From: Haloferax marisrubri | Lineage (GTDB): Archaea; Halobacteriota; Halobacteria; Halobacteriales; Haloferacaceae | DNA length: 64,000 bases | Assembly (NCBI RefSeq): GCF_001469875.2 | Contig: NZ_LOPW02000016.1 | Coordinates: 1 to 64,000 of the forward strand | Direction: 5' to 3' | Shown here: piece after piece, positions 26,301 through 34,017 of the stretch | How the letters are laid out: the number at the start of each line of letters is the position of its first letter | Position numbering within the stretch: position 1 is the stretch's first letter | Translations under genes and position numbers: made by a program | Notes under the pieces: generated by a model | The model's input: the letters and a program-made list of their open reading frames with translations, nothing else | The model's database searches: none | What the model was told of the DNA's origin: nothing

Positions 26301-28269
26301 GGATATACCCAGCGTTTCCACCGAGTTGCGAACGCAGTCTCCAGAGCGACTCTGGGGACTTTCACCGGAGAGTATCTACTCTGCTTTGGCGGCCGAGGCT
26401 ACTGGCGACTCCGTTCATAAGCGACTCGAGCCACACATTCGGGCAGAAACACTCCGAACGAACGATGAGAGAGAACTGGACCAAGTTGTGGAGATGCATC
26501 AGTGGCTACTCGATGAACTCGGTCTCGTCAACGGTGAGGAGGTCACACTTCTGGGCATGGTGGTGCTCACCTCCGAAGAGCCACAACCACTCATTCGGGC
26601 TGTTGCAGTTTCCCGACTCCAGTCAGCTGAGATGGTACTTCGCTCGTGTGTCGACGTCGACGAGAACATCCCTCGACGTGAACTTGACAGTCTGATTGCT
26701 GATGAGTGGCATGAGTTCGTCTTAGCACCTCTCCTCGGTTCTCTCGGGTTCATGACGATATTCCCGGACAGTGTCGATCTCGAAATAGAGAGAATTGACT
26801 CCTCGCTCACGGCACAGCAGTCCACATCTTCCGGTAAGACGATTGCAGAGGCATACCGCAGAGTATTACCCTACATCGTGGACGTTACCGATGAGTCGTC
26901 TCTCGATGATTTGGTCTCCGGATTGACCGGTACCAAGTTGAACGAGAAAGAGTCGACCGTCGGTGTAGCAGCTAGGCTCGCAAGTTTGCCGTCTGTGGCC
27001 GTTGAGGAGGACCAAATTACTGAGGTAGTGAGCGAGCAGCGCCGTGAGTACGAAGGAGAATTCGACACCATTCGATCGCTACTGACGCCGTCTACTGAGA
27101 ACGAAGTGGCGCGAGTTGAGACAGAGCAACCGATTGAAATCGACGACATCCCGGAAAGCGACGCGTTGGACGCTGATACACGAGATACTCTTCTCAATAT
27201 CGTTGCTACTGTCGCCGCACATCCTGACCTCAGAACTCTTGACGTCACCTTCGTCACGAAGCGTGGTGTGACGCCGTACATCCTCTACCAGACACTCTCA
27301 TCGATTCCAGGTGTCGAGTGCGAGGTGGGCGACGGCGTAATTGAGTTTGAATCCGTTCCAGAGGAGGTTGAGGGGGATGATTTTCGAGAAGAGTACACTA
27401 CACATCTTATCGAGCGGTGTTCAACACTCAAGTCCCGGATAGACGAACTTTCCAACGTTTCGGTGTCCATACCTCCCGAACCTGTCTCCGCAAAGTCAGT
27501 CGTCACCCGGGATTACGAATCACTTCGCGATGGCGATGTCGAACCAGCCTACTTCACCTACACGCTCATCGACCCGGGGGCACTCGGGGAGAAGAAAATG
27601 AACGATTACGTCGGTAAGTCGAGGGGCCTCGGGCAAGAACGTGCCAGGCTCCGTCGTTGGCATGAGAGCCGACCATCCGGACTCCGTTCATATACGGAGA
27701 TGACGGACCGACTGTTCAGCCTCGGCTTGGAGCGAGAAATTGAGGACAAGGTGCTGCGCATCATGACGCCGTTTGACGACGATACGTTCAACGAATACGT
27801 TGCCCAGATTCGACGTCTCCTCAACCATGGATTCGAATTCCGTCTGCTCACACGACATACCAAAGAGTCCTGGGAGTGGGAACGACTCCAGCGAAATCTA
27901 CTGAGCGAGATCAAAGAACACCGCGACCAGGTAACAGTCAGAACCTACTCTCGGTTCAAAGAGCACCAGCGTGTGACCTCCGACATGGATCTCCGAAAAA
28001 TCGGTGAGCTCGGAATCCACGGAAAGCTTCAGACGATTGGTGCCCCTGAAGAAGGGGCCGCTCTTCTCGGCTCTGCAAACTTCATGGAGAACAGCTACGA
28101 CTGGAACCCGGAGTGTGGTGTCTACACTGAGCGAACACAATTTGTCGAAGCGGCAATCGAGTTCTTCGACATCGTCTGGGACATCTCGGCGGCAGATGAG
28201 ATCTCGACTGAGCGGTTACAGGAAATCCCAGACCGGAAATTGGTTCCGACGTACTATACGCAGGGTTAG
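26293..28269 (+). CDS. Block 1 gene G: PLD-family nuclease
   Basis: 658 aa from ATG 26293 (GTG at 26287 is an alternative); both starts lie inside the end of gene F. The C-terminal third has one phospholipase D signature: HGK (about residue 576) followed by GSANFMENS (about 592-600), with an upstream strand pattern RIMTPFDDDTF and FEFRLLTRHTKE typical of a PLD repeat. The N-terminal ~400 residues are helical/wHTH-like with no clear motif. One HxK per chain implies a dimeric active site, as in DrmC of DISARM and the PLD protein (DpdK) of the Dpd island. It is the expected DNA-cutting subunit of the operon, and the last gene of it. Confidence 0.82.
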   Translation: MPEDIPSVSTELRTQSPERLWGLSPESIYSALAAEATGDSVHKRLEPHIRAETLRTNDERELDQVVEMHQWLLDELGLVNGEEVTLLGMVVLTSEEPQPLIRAVAVSRLQSAEMVLRSCVDVDENIPRRELDSLIADEWHEFVLAPLLGSLGFMTIFPDSVDLEIERIDSSLTAQQSTSSGKTIAEAYRRVLPYIVDVTDESSLDDLVSGLTGTKLNEKESTVGVAARLASLPSVAVEEDQITEVVSEQRREYEGEFDTIRSLLTPSTENEVARVETEQPIEIDDIPESDALDADTRDTLLNIVATVAAHPDLRTLDVTFVTKRGVTPYILYQTLSSIPGVECEVGDGVIEFESVPEEVEGDDFREEYTTHLIERCSTLKSRIDELSNVSVSIPPEPVSAKSVVTRDYESLRDGDVEPAYFTYTLIDPGALGEKKMNDYVGKSRGLGQERARLRRWHESRPSGLRSYTEMTDRLFSLGLEREIEDKVLRIMTPFDDDTFNEYVAQIRRLLNHGFEFRLLTRHTKESWEWERLQRNLLSEIKEHRDQVTVRTYSRFKEHQRVTSDMDLRKIGELGIHGKLQTIGAPEEGAALLGSANFMENSYDWNPECGVYTERTQFVEAAIEFFDIVWDISAADEISTERLQEIPDRKLVPTYYTQG

Positions 28270-28511
28270 CTGGTTTCGCTTGACTACTGAAAAGGGAAGG
28301 CTCGATGCCACCGATGGAGGATGGCGATTCCCAAGCTTCCCAGGTGGAACGACAGTGTCGAACCGCGGCAGACCACGCATCCCACTACGTGATCTGCATG
28401 TCGTCCGAATATACGAATGAGTTCGGGAAGTAAAGATATTGTTCCTATAGAAGCCCCAGAATGTTCGAACTGTAGCTAGCTATGTATTTAGATTACAGTA
28501 CAGTATAGATA

Positions 28512-29063
28512 GTGGAATCCATTCCTACGAGTTATTACAGTGGTACTGGGCGTTACGTGTTTCACGGGACGGACCCCGAAAATATCGATTCAATACTAGA
28601 TGCGGGGATTCAGCCTGACCACGAAACCGGTAGCGACACCAACGCCGGTGAAGGTGTACTCAACGAACTCATACCGAACGAGTCGTTCCCATTTGACCGG
28701 ACAAATGTCGTGTACTGTTACACGGATGCAAACTATGTTACAGAGTCTATTGAGCAACAGCAAGCCCATGACGTCTTCCCAGATGATTCATACGTGGTTA
28801 TAGACGTGACACGAATCGACGCACCAATGTATCTCACGGACATGCAGGTCGTGTCTGACCTCATTGACTACTTTTACGGCGGTGAAGACGCCATGCTGAG
28901 ATTTGACACCATTAAAGAAGCGCTTGCCGCGTACCGTGAAAGCATTCAAAGTGTTGACTCATTTTCTGACATCTACACCTATAATCAAAAAACCGAACAT
29001 GGGGTTCCTGAACTACTCGTAGGTGGAATCATTTCTACTGACGCAATTGTCGATGTGATTTGA
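28512..29063 (+). CDS. Small ADP-ribosyltransferase-fold protein (DarT-like or related)
   Basis: 183 aa from a GTG start with a TATA-like TATTTAGA about 22 nt upstream, so probably leaderless. The N-terminal YVFHGTDPENIDSILDAGIQ matches the 'HxTxxxNLxxILxxGL' entry motif of DarT/DUF4433-type ADP-ribosyltransferases. The C-terminal VPELLVGGIISTDAI matches their catalytic-Glu strand (E followed by L-V-x-G-x-I). It could ADP-ribosylate nucleic acid or protein. No macrodomain antitoxin (DarG) is seen next to it. It stands alone 240 bp after the PLD gene, on the same strand, and may be a free-standing effector. Alternative: another ART-fold enzyme such as RNA 2'-phosphotransferase, but its Arg-His-Arg-His set is not evident. 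Confidence 0.6.
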   Translation: MESIPTSYYSGTGRYVFHGTDPENIDSILDAGIQPDHETGSDTNAGEGVLNELIPNESFPFDRTNVVYCYTDANYVTESIEQQQAHDVFPDDSYVVIDVTRIDAPMYLTDMQVVSDLIDYFYGGEDAMLRFDTIKEALAAYRESIQSVDSFSDIYTYNQKTEHGVPELLVGGIISTDAIVDVI

Positions 29064-29252
29064 ATGAACCTGTGGTGGTCTCAACGTTGGAACAAATGAG
29101 TAATGGCTGTATTTTTGAAATCCAGAACCAGTTTTGTGCAGTCCTTCACAATGTGAATCAATTTGTAGACTGTCTTAGTAGCAGGTTGAACATTTTTTCA
29201 AGGTCCACCTTGAGATAAAAGCAGGTACAGCCGTTTCCCAAACCGAGTAGTG

Positions 29253-30950
29253 CTATTGCTTGTGGCGAAGTTCAGACACTAGGGCGTCCTCAAGTGCCTC
29301 ACGCATGAATTCGGGAGTAGAAATCCCGTGCACTTCAGATAGTCTTTCAACAGCATCGTGGTAGCTCTGCGGGACACGTACAGTCAAATCTACTTGTTTT
29401 GCTTCATCCACGTGATACTGAAGAGCAGCGCTAAAGAATTGGCCTCGACTCTCATAAGCCGAAGAAACCTCAACTACAGAGTCAATCATCGAAAGTAGAT
29501 TCGCTGGTAGTGAAACCTCAACCTCAGTTGTAGCGATTGGTGCCTGCGGGGTACATTTGACACCGTCAATCGTGTTCTTAAGAAGCGATCGGACAGCTTC
29601 ACCGAAAGCATCGTTTGTCCCATCATCTGTGTTAGCAAGGTAGAACGCAAGAGAATCAACCCGAACTTGGACACATTCATAATCAGTTTCTTCACTGGAA
29701 CTGCCGATGACGACCGAACTGGTACCCACCGCTTGTTTCCTCCCCTCGTCTTCCCAATTATCCAGAATCCACGAAAGGGATCTTTTTCGCCACTCTGGCC
29801 AGTTGCGAAGTATCTCAGAACTTGGTATCTCAGTTTCTTCTTTAGTAATACTGTGAGCGTAAATACTCCTCCTGTGAGGCTTCACATCGAATGTGACAAT
29901 GTCACCAACGTCAATACCGCCGCCCTCCACGTCATCCTCTGAATATGTGAAAGCACGACCTGAATGCGATCTAATTCTGCCGTACCCCTTGTTGCTTAAC
30001 GAGAGTACAACACCTAGAGACCGCTCATACTCTCCTGGATCTATTCCACCCAAGTCATTAAGAGACTCAACGCGCGTTTCGTCTTTCGGATTGAGGTTTG
30101 CAGTCGGGTTCGACGTGATCTTCTTTGGACTAGCACTCGGCCTCGTAATCAAGTGATGAAAGTAGTACAGTATATCTGGTCCAACTATCAGGAACTCGTC
30201 AATCTGCTCTCTCGAGAACGTGTCACCCGCTGTATGCCATTCTACCCCGTCGGGTCCCATTGTGATTGACTGAGAGTGGCTAGTTCCAGGCTGGATTTCG
30301 AAGAACAGCTCGGCGTTGGTACTCACCTTGTTAACAGTCCGGAAATCATGGACTGTCCACGCAATACCATCAGTATCGAACGAATACGTAGGGACTCCTT
30401 GTGAGCTCACCCGAAAGCGCTGCACAATAATCGGGTGTTCAGTCGAATGATGAGCAATTGATTTCAGGATACCATCTGGGTTATCTGCCCTCGCAATACG
30501 ATTTAATGTTGCTTCATACTCGTCATCGGACGGACTCCACCTTTTGATGAACGACCGCTTCGAAGCGTCAATACGACCTACAATCGTGGTTTTCTCATCT
30601 GGACTTGTCGACAATTTCTCTTTTTTCAGCTCGGAAGCGGTAGGTGTGTGCTGGTTTAGAAACTCTTTGAGCCGTCGCTTCATTTCGAGTGTCAGCTTCT
30701 CCGAGGAGAGCGTGGCTTCGGGGTCAATATCTTCTGTGTTCACTTCTGTACCAGACTTGTTAGTGTAGGCATGACCGATGTCACAAAGAGGCTTGAGAAA
30801 CTGCCACGAAATTTGGTCGTCTTCACGGAGCCCAAGATCGGAAAGCAACCCTTCAGCCTCCGGACTCAACTGAAGTGTAACGTAGCTTCCGTTGATACTT
30901 GATCTGATATAATATCCCTTCTCATTTCTATACTCCTTGACAGTAGGCAT
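29253..30950 (-). CDS. 565-aa protein: CSD/S1-like domain plus triple RHH-like tail
   Basis: Uncharacterised. The N-terminal ~290 residues have no recognised domain. Residues ~315-375 (GVVLSLSNKGYGRIRSHSGR, then an acidic DDVEGG, then DIVTFDV) resemble the five-strand OB fold of cold-shock or S1 domains that bind single-stranded nucleic acid. The last ~140 residues form three units of a beta strand plus two helices: VQVRVDSLAFYLANT, VEVSLPANLLSMIDSVVE and LTVRVPQSYHDAVERLS, each followed by a helix ending in AL or VR. That is a ribbon-helix-helix-like pattern shared with three other proteins in this window. ATG at 30950 is preferred to TTG at 30971 because an AT-rich TATA-like element sits at ~30972-30985. 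The local DNA is more AT-rich than blocks 1 and 2 elsewhere. Confidence 0.65.
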   Translation of the reverse strand: MPTVKEYRNEKGYYIRSSINGSYVTLQLSPEAEGLLSDLGLREDDQISWQFLKPLCDIGHAYTNKSGTEVNTEDIDPEATLSSEKLTLEMKRRLKEFLNQHTPTASELKKEKLSTSPDEKTTIVGRIDASKRSFIKRWSPSDDEYEATLNRIARADNPDGILKSIAHHSTEHPIIVQRFRVSSQGVPTYSFDTDGIAWTVHDFRTVNKVSTNAELFFEIQPGTSHSQSITMGPDGVEWHTAGDTFSREQIDEFLIVGPDILYYFHHLITRPSASPKKITSNPTANLNPKDETRVESLNDLGGIDPGEYERSLGVVLSLSNKGYGRIRSHSGRAFTYSEDDVEGGGIDVGDIVTFDVKPHRRSIYAHSITKEETEIPSSEILRNWPEWRKRSLSWILDNWEDEGRKQAVGTSSVVIGSSSEETDYECVQVRVDSLAFYLANTDDGTNDAFGEAVRSLLKNTIDGVKCTPQAPIATTEVEVSLPANLLSMIDSVVEVSSAYESRGQFFSAALQYHVDEAKQVDLTVRVPQSYHDAVERLSEVHGISTPEFMREALEDALVSELRHKQ

Positions 30951-31077
30951 ACTATCCGAAATTTCACGCAACGTAATATTTTTTCGGAGTTCGAGGAGGA
31001 GAACCCAGGCGAGGATTTAGTGATGCGCCCCTCTCACTCCCTAGTTCGTGTGAACCCTGCTTAGGGAGGATGTAATC

Positions 31078-31302
31078 TCAATCGAGTCTAACCGGACTAT
31101 CAGGATTCAACCTAACCGCTGGTATCCGAACTTCACACCCCATCGTTTCCGGAGAAACGAAGTCAGAGAACAGATGATACACCACTAGATTTGATTCAAG
31201 CTCGAAATCGTCGTTGAAAAGACACGCAACACACCCCATTTTCCGAGGTTGTGGGCTATTGGTTCTGAATCTGGGAGTGAAACCTATTGGTACGGTGAGC
31301 AA
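31078..31302 (-). CDS. Doubtful small ORF (74 aa, TTG start)
   Basis: An open frame with a TTG start or an internal ATG (giving 53 aa, MGCVACLFNDDFELESN...). A TATA-like ATATAAAAAT stretch on the minus strand lies 10-25 nt upstream. It has no recognisable family. The CVAC and later MGC could bind metal, but two cysteines are too few to say. The region is AT-rich. A 7-bp inverted repeat (CTCCCTA...TAGGGAG, 31037-31068) follows and may be a terminator. Coding status is uncertain. Confidence 0.3.
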   Translation of the reverse strand: MLTVPIGFTPRFRTNSPQPRKMGCVACLFNDDFELESNLVVYHLFSDFVSPETMGCEVRIPAVRLNPDSPVRLD

Positions 31303-31348
31303 TCTAATTATTTTTATATTGCATATGTTACCCCCCGTTAGTTATGGA

Positions 31349-32503
31349 TTAGAGACGTTCCATGGACTTTTTGACAAACTCTTTGATATCGTGTTGAAGT
31401 TTTCCAGAAGGTGAAAATTTGGTCTTCACTGTCTCAGAGTTGCCTGACAAATCCTTCTGGCCGAGTTCCATAACGTATTGATTATCTCTACTTGACTTGA
31501 TTTTGAACCAGGCAGTCTCAGAACTCTCGTACGATTTCAGCCAACAAATATCGAGGTCTTGCCATTCTCCCTTTTGTTTCTCCTTCTTTGCAGCTGACTG
31601 GATAGTTGATGGTATTTTCTCAACCAGATTAACTTCGTTAGGGGTCACGCGAACAAGTATACTTTCAGGCCGAGTTCCTCGTTGACCTTTACTCAATTTC
31701 AAAAAATACTGTCCTGTGGGACTCTCAACGAATTGGAGAGACCTCTTCGTCAGGTCTGCCTTCTTACTCAACCAAACTTGCTCGTGTGTCACCCAGCTAC
31801 TGGACTTGTTACCAGAAACTGCTTTTTCTCTATGTGACGTCTCTGTAGGAGTTGATAGAGTTGGCGACTGAGACGCTTCTTGATAAGCCCGTTTTAATTT
31901 GGCTTCATTTGCTTCAAAATACTCTCTTGGGAGTATAATATCGACCTCCACTGACTCTGGGGGTTCGCAGATAGGCAACTGAAGACCATCGTATCCTCGA
32001 AGCTTTGGGAGTGCGCGTGGCCAAACGTGTTGAACATGATTAACTGAGACGTCGTATCCCGAATAGTGCTGTTCTGAGAGCCACAAAACACTGAACCCTT
32101 GCTCATAATAATCTGAATCAGTCGCGAAAAGGTCCTTGGAATTGTTACGGTATTGGACCTCAACTGCGATGCCATGCCCAAACGGATGTCGTGGTTGGTT
32201 GAATTCTACGAGTAAATCCGCTCGTCTGTTTCCGACTGTCTTTTCCAACGAGACCGTGGCGTTCGGAAATTCAACCTTCAGCTTGGACAATGCGATCAAC
32301 TTCATTCGGAGGTGAGGAATGGATTCGCCAACACAGTCCTCGTTCGTTTGGTGCCGGAAGTGCCGTGCGACGAATCTCCCATTTCGGTGATGTCCAGTCA
32401 CTACGGTCAAATTGTCTGAACACTTTGGGCAGGTGAGTGAGGCCTCGGCAGTAACTTGGTGTGGTAACACTCGCTCACCATCGTTCATTGCTGAAAATGG
32501 CAT
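31349..32503 (-). CDS. CoiA-like PD-(D/E)XK nuclease-domain protein
   Basis: 384 aa. A zinc-like pair CPKC (25-28) with later His residues (HFRH) precedes a conserved helix HLRMKLIALSKL (about 64-75). The core then reads GNRRADLLVEF (Asp ~96) and GIAVEVQYRNNSKD (Glu ~115, Gln ~117). This E/D-ExQ layout with 'RRAD' is the hallmark of the CoiA competence-nuclease family. It should cut or bind DNA; its substrate is unknown. The C-terminal ~200 residues have no recognised fold. It lies 10 nt downstream of the TFB-like gene, so the two are one operon. ATG at 32503 is used; ATG at 32488 is an alternative. Confidence 0.7.
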   Translation of the reverse strand: MPFSAMNDGERVLPHQVTAEASLTCPKCSDNLTVVTGHHRNGRFVARHFRHQTNEDCVGESIPHLRMKLIALSKLKVEFPNATVSLEKTVGNRRADLLVEFNQPRHPFGHGIAVEVQYRNNSKDLFATDSDYYEQGFSVLWLSEQHYSGYDVSVNHVQHVWPRALPKLRGYDGLQLPICEPPESVEVDIILPREYFEANEAKLKRAYQEASQSPTLSTPTETSHREKAVSGNKSSSWVTHEQVWLSKKADLTKRSLQFVESPTGQYFLKLSKGQRGTRPESILVRVTPNEVNLVEKIPSTIQSAAKKEKQKGEWQDLDICWLKSYESSETAWFKIKSSRDNQYVMELGQKDLSGNSETVKTKFSPSGKLQHDIKEFVKKSMERL

Positions 32504-32513
32504 GTTGGGTTAC

Positions 32514-33764
32514 CTACTCTCCCCGAATATTCTCGACAACTAACTCTCTGATCAAGTCAGATTCTGTTTCGTACGTGTTGTCATTCTCGACTCGTTTCGT
32601 CAGTTCAATTCCGACGTCCGGCGGTAATGTTACAGACACAGAGATTGGTTCAGCAATTGAGTTCACGTTCTCCTGTACGATAGATCCTACAAGCTCAGAA
32701 CTAGTTTCAAATGCTTCATCCCGTCCAACGATTGCATTAACCATATCTGCAAGCAGTGAATCGATGGGGATTGAAACGACTTCGCTAGACGATTTTTTAA
32801 ATATGGGCGGCAACGACTTTTCATCGCTCCGTAGATGTTCGGCTACTGAGTCTCTCACACAATCATCTACGAACGACTCTACCGAGCTGGCTTCGATGAC
32901 ACTACGATTGACCAACGCGTCAATCGTGGTCACTAACGAACGTGGTAACTGGACCGAGTCCGACGAAGGTTTCTCATGCTCGCCTTCGACACTAGATATT
33001 TGAGTGGCCGGTTCTGTTTGAGTGTCTTCAGTACTCTCCTGGTTATCTGAACTTACGTTAGCGTCGGGCTCAGTACCCTCACCTAACGTATCCTGCTCGT
33101 TTTGTGTCTTTTCCGATTCGATGTTGTAGGTCTTTGTTCGAGCAAGAGCTTCTTTCCCTCCGAGTGCGTCCGCGATGTCTTGGTAGGTGTTTCGTATCGT
33201 GACTTCAGTCACACCAACGGCCTCTGCGATGTCCCCTTGGGTGTACTCCAGACGGAGTTCGTTAAGATAGACTACGAGATAGAGCGCAGATGCGGCGATA
33301 CCAGCAGGAGAGCGACCTCCGTTTATCACCGAGGCTTCCTCTGTACGGACGTCTGTGAGTAACTGTTTCGTCTGTTCGACGATTTCATCTGGCGTCCCTA
33401 ATTCTGTACCGTAGCGTTCGACGAGATCTTCGGGTTTTGTAGGCGTGTTTTCGATATCGAACTCTTTTGCGAGCACTTTCTCTGCTCGGAGGACACTCTT
33501 CAGGCTGAACTCTTCGTTGAGGTCACTCGACGCATCCACCTCACGCCAAGAATTCACGATGTCTTTGGCGGTGTACCACCCGCCAGACTGTTTGACCGCG
33601 AGAAGGAGTGCTGCTGCAGCGATAGTATCGTTTCCTCGCCCAGACGTGATGCCTTCCATCGAAGCTTGACGAGCAAGCATCTCTGCGGTTTGAAGAGAAT
33701 CACCCGATACCTCGAGTTCCTCGGCGACACGGTTCATTCGATCCCCTCTCGGAACGTCTGTCAT
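32514..33764 (-). CDS. TFB core (cyclin-fold) protein without zinc ribbon, fused to triple RHH-like tail
   Basis: 416 aa. Residues ~8-105 and ~108-205 are the two cyclin repeats of archaeal transcription factor B: the second has GGRSPAGIAASALYL (149-163), YTQGDIAEAVGVTEVTIRNTY (174-194), a match to the TFB helix that contacts BRE. The N-terminal Zn ribbon and B-reader are missing, so it cannot recruit RNA polymerase in the usual way. It could bind promoter-TBP or act as a decoy. An acidic linker (220-265) leads to three RHH-like units (VQLPRSLVTTIDALVNR; VSIPIDSLLADMVNAIV; VSVTLPPDVGIELTKRV), each followed by a second helix. It heads a minus-strand operon with the CoiA-like gene and is divergent from block 2's main operon. 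Confidence 0.82.
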   Translation of the reverse strand: MTDVPRGDRMNRVAEELEVSGDSLQTAEMLARQASMEGITSGRGNDTIAAAALLLAVKQSGGWYTAKDIVNSWREVDASSDLNEEFSLKSVLRAEKVLAKEFDIENTPTKPEDLVERYGTELGTPDEIVEQTKQLLTDVRTEEASVINGGRSPAGIAASALYLVVYLNELRLEYTQGDIAEAVGVTEVTIRNTYQDIADALGGKEALARTKTYNIESEKTQNEQDTLGEGTEPDANVSSDNQESTEDTQTEPATQISSVEGEHEKPSSDSVQLPRSLVTTIDALVNRSVIEASSVESFVDDCVRDSVAEHLRSDEKSLPPIFKKSSSEVVSIPIDSLLADMVNAIVGRDEAFETSSELVGSIVQENVNSIAEPISVSVTLPPDVGIELTKRVENDNTYETESDLIRELVVENIRGE

Positions 33765-34017
33765 CAGTTATCGTGGAGGTACGACCAAGGGCCGTAAAAG
33801 TATTCCTAATACTGCATCTAGAAAACGGTAGAAAACTATTTACCACATTGAGATGTATCTATCTATGAAAAGATATTCGACAGGGAGTGTGACTGTATAG
33901 GTGATTTATGTATCTGTCAGTACGCTTGTCGAGCACACAAACAAACGAACCGGCTTGGGGCGTTCCGGTTGATCCGACTCGAAGTTCGTCCTATCCAAGA
34001 GACAGTGGGGCACATAG
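33765..34017. promoter_or_regulatory. Divergent promoter region of block 2
   Basis: 253-bp gene-free region between the TFB-like gene (minus) and the first helicase (plus). AT-rich parts at ~33810-33850 (CTATTTACCACATTGAGATG) and ~33900-33912 (GTGATTTATGTATC) offer TATA-like elements. As the TFB-like protein is encoded next to it, control of this promoter by that protein is a testable idea. Confidence 0.4.

Noticed and set aside
9594-28269. Calling block 1 a DISARM or Druantia system outright
   Set aside because: DISARM needs a methyltransferase and DrmA/DrmB pattern, Druantia its DruA-D or DruH partners; these are not recognised here, so only relatedness of parts is claimed.
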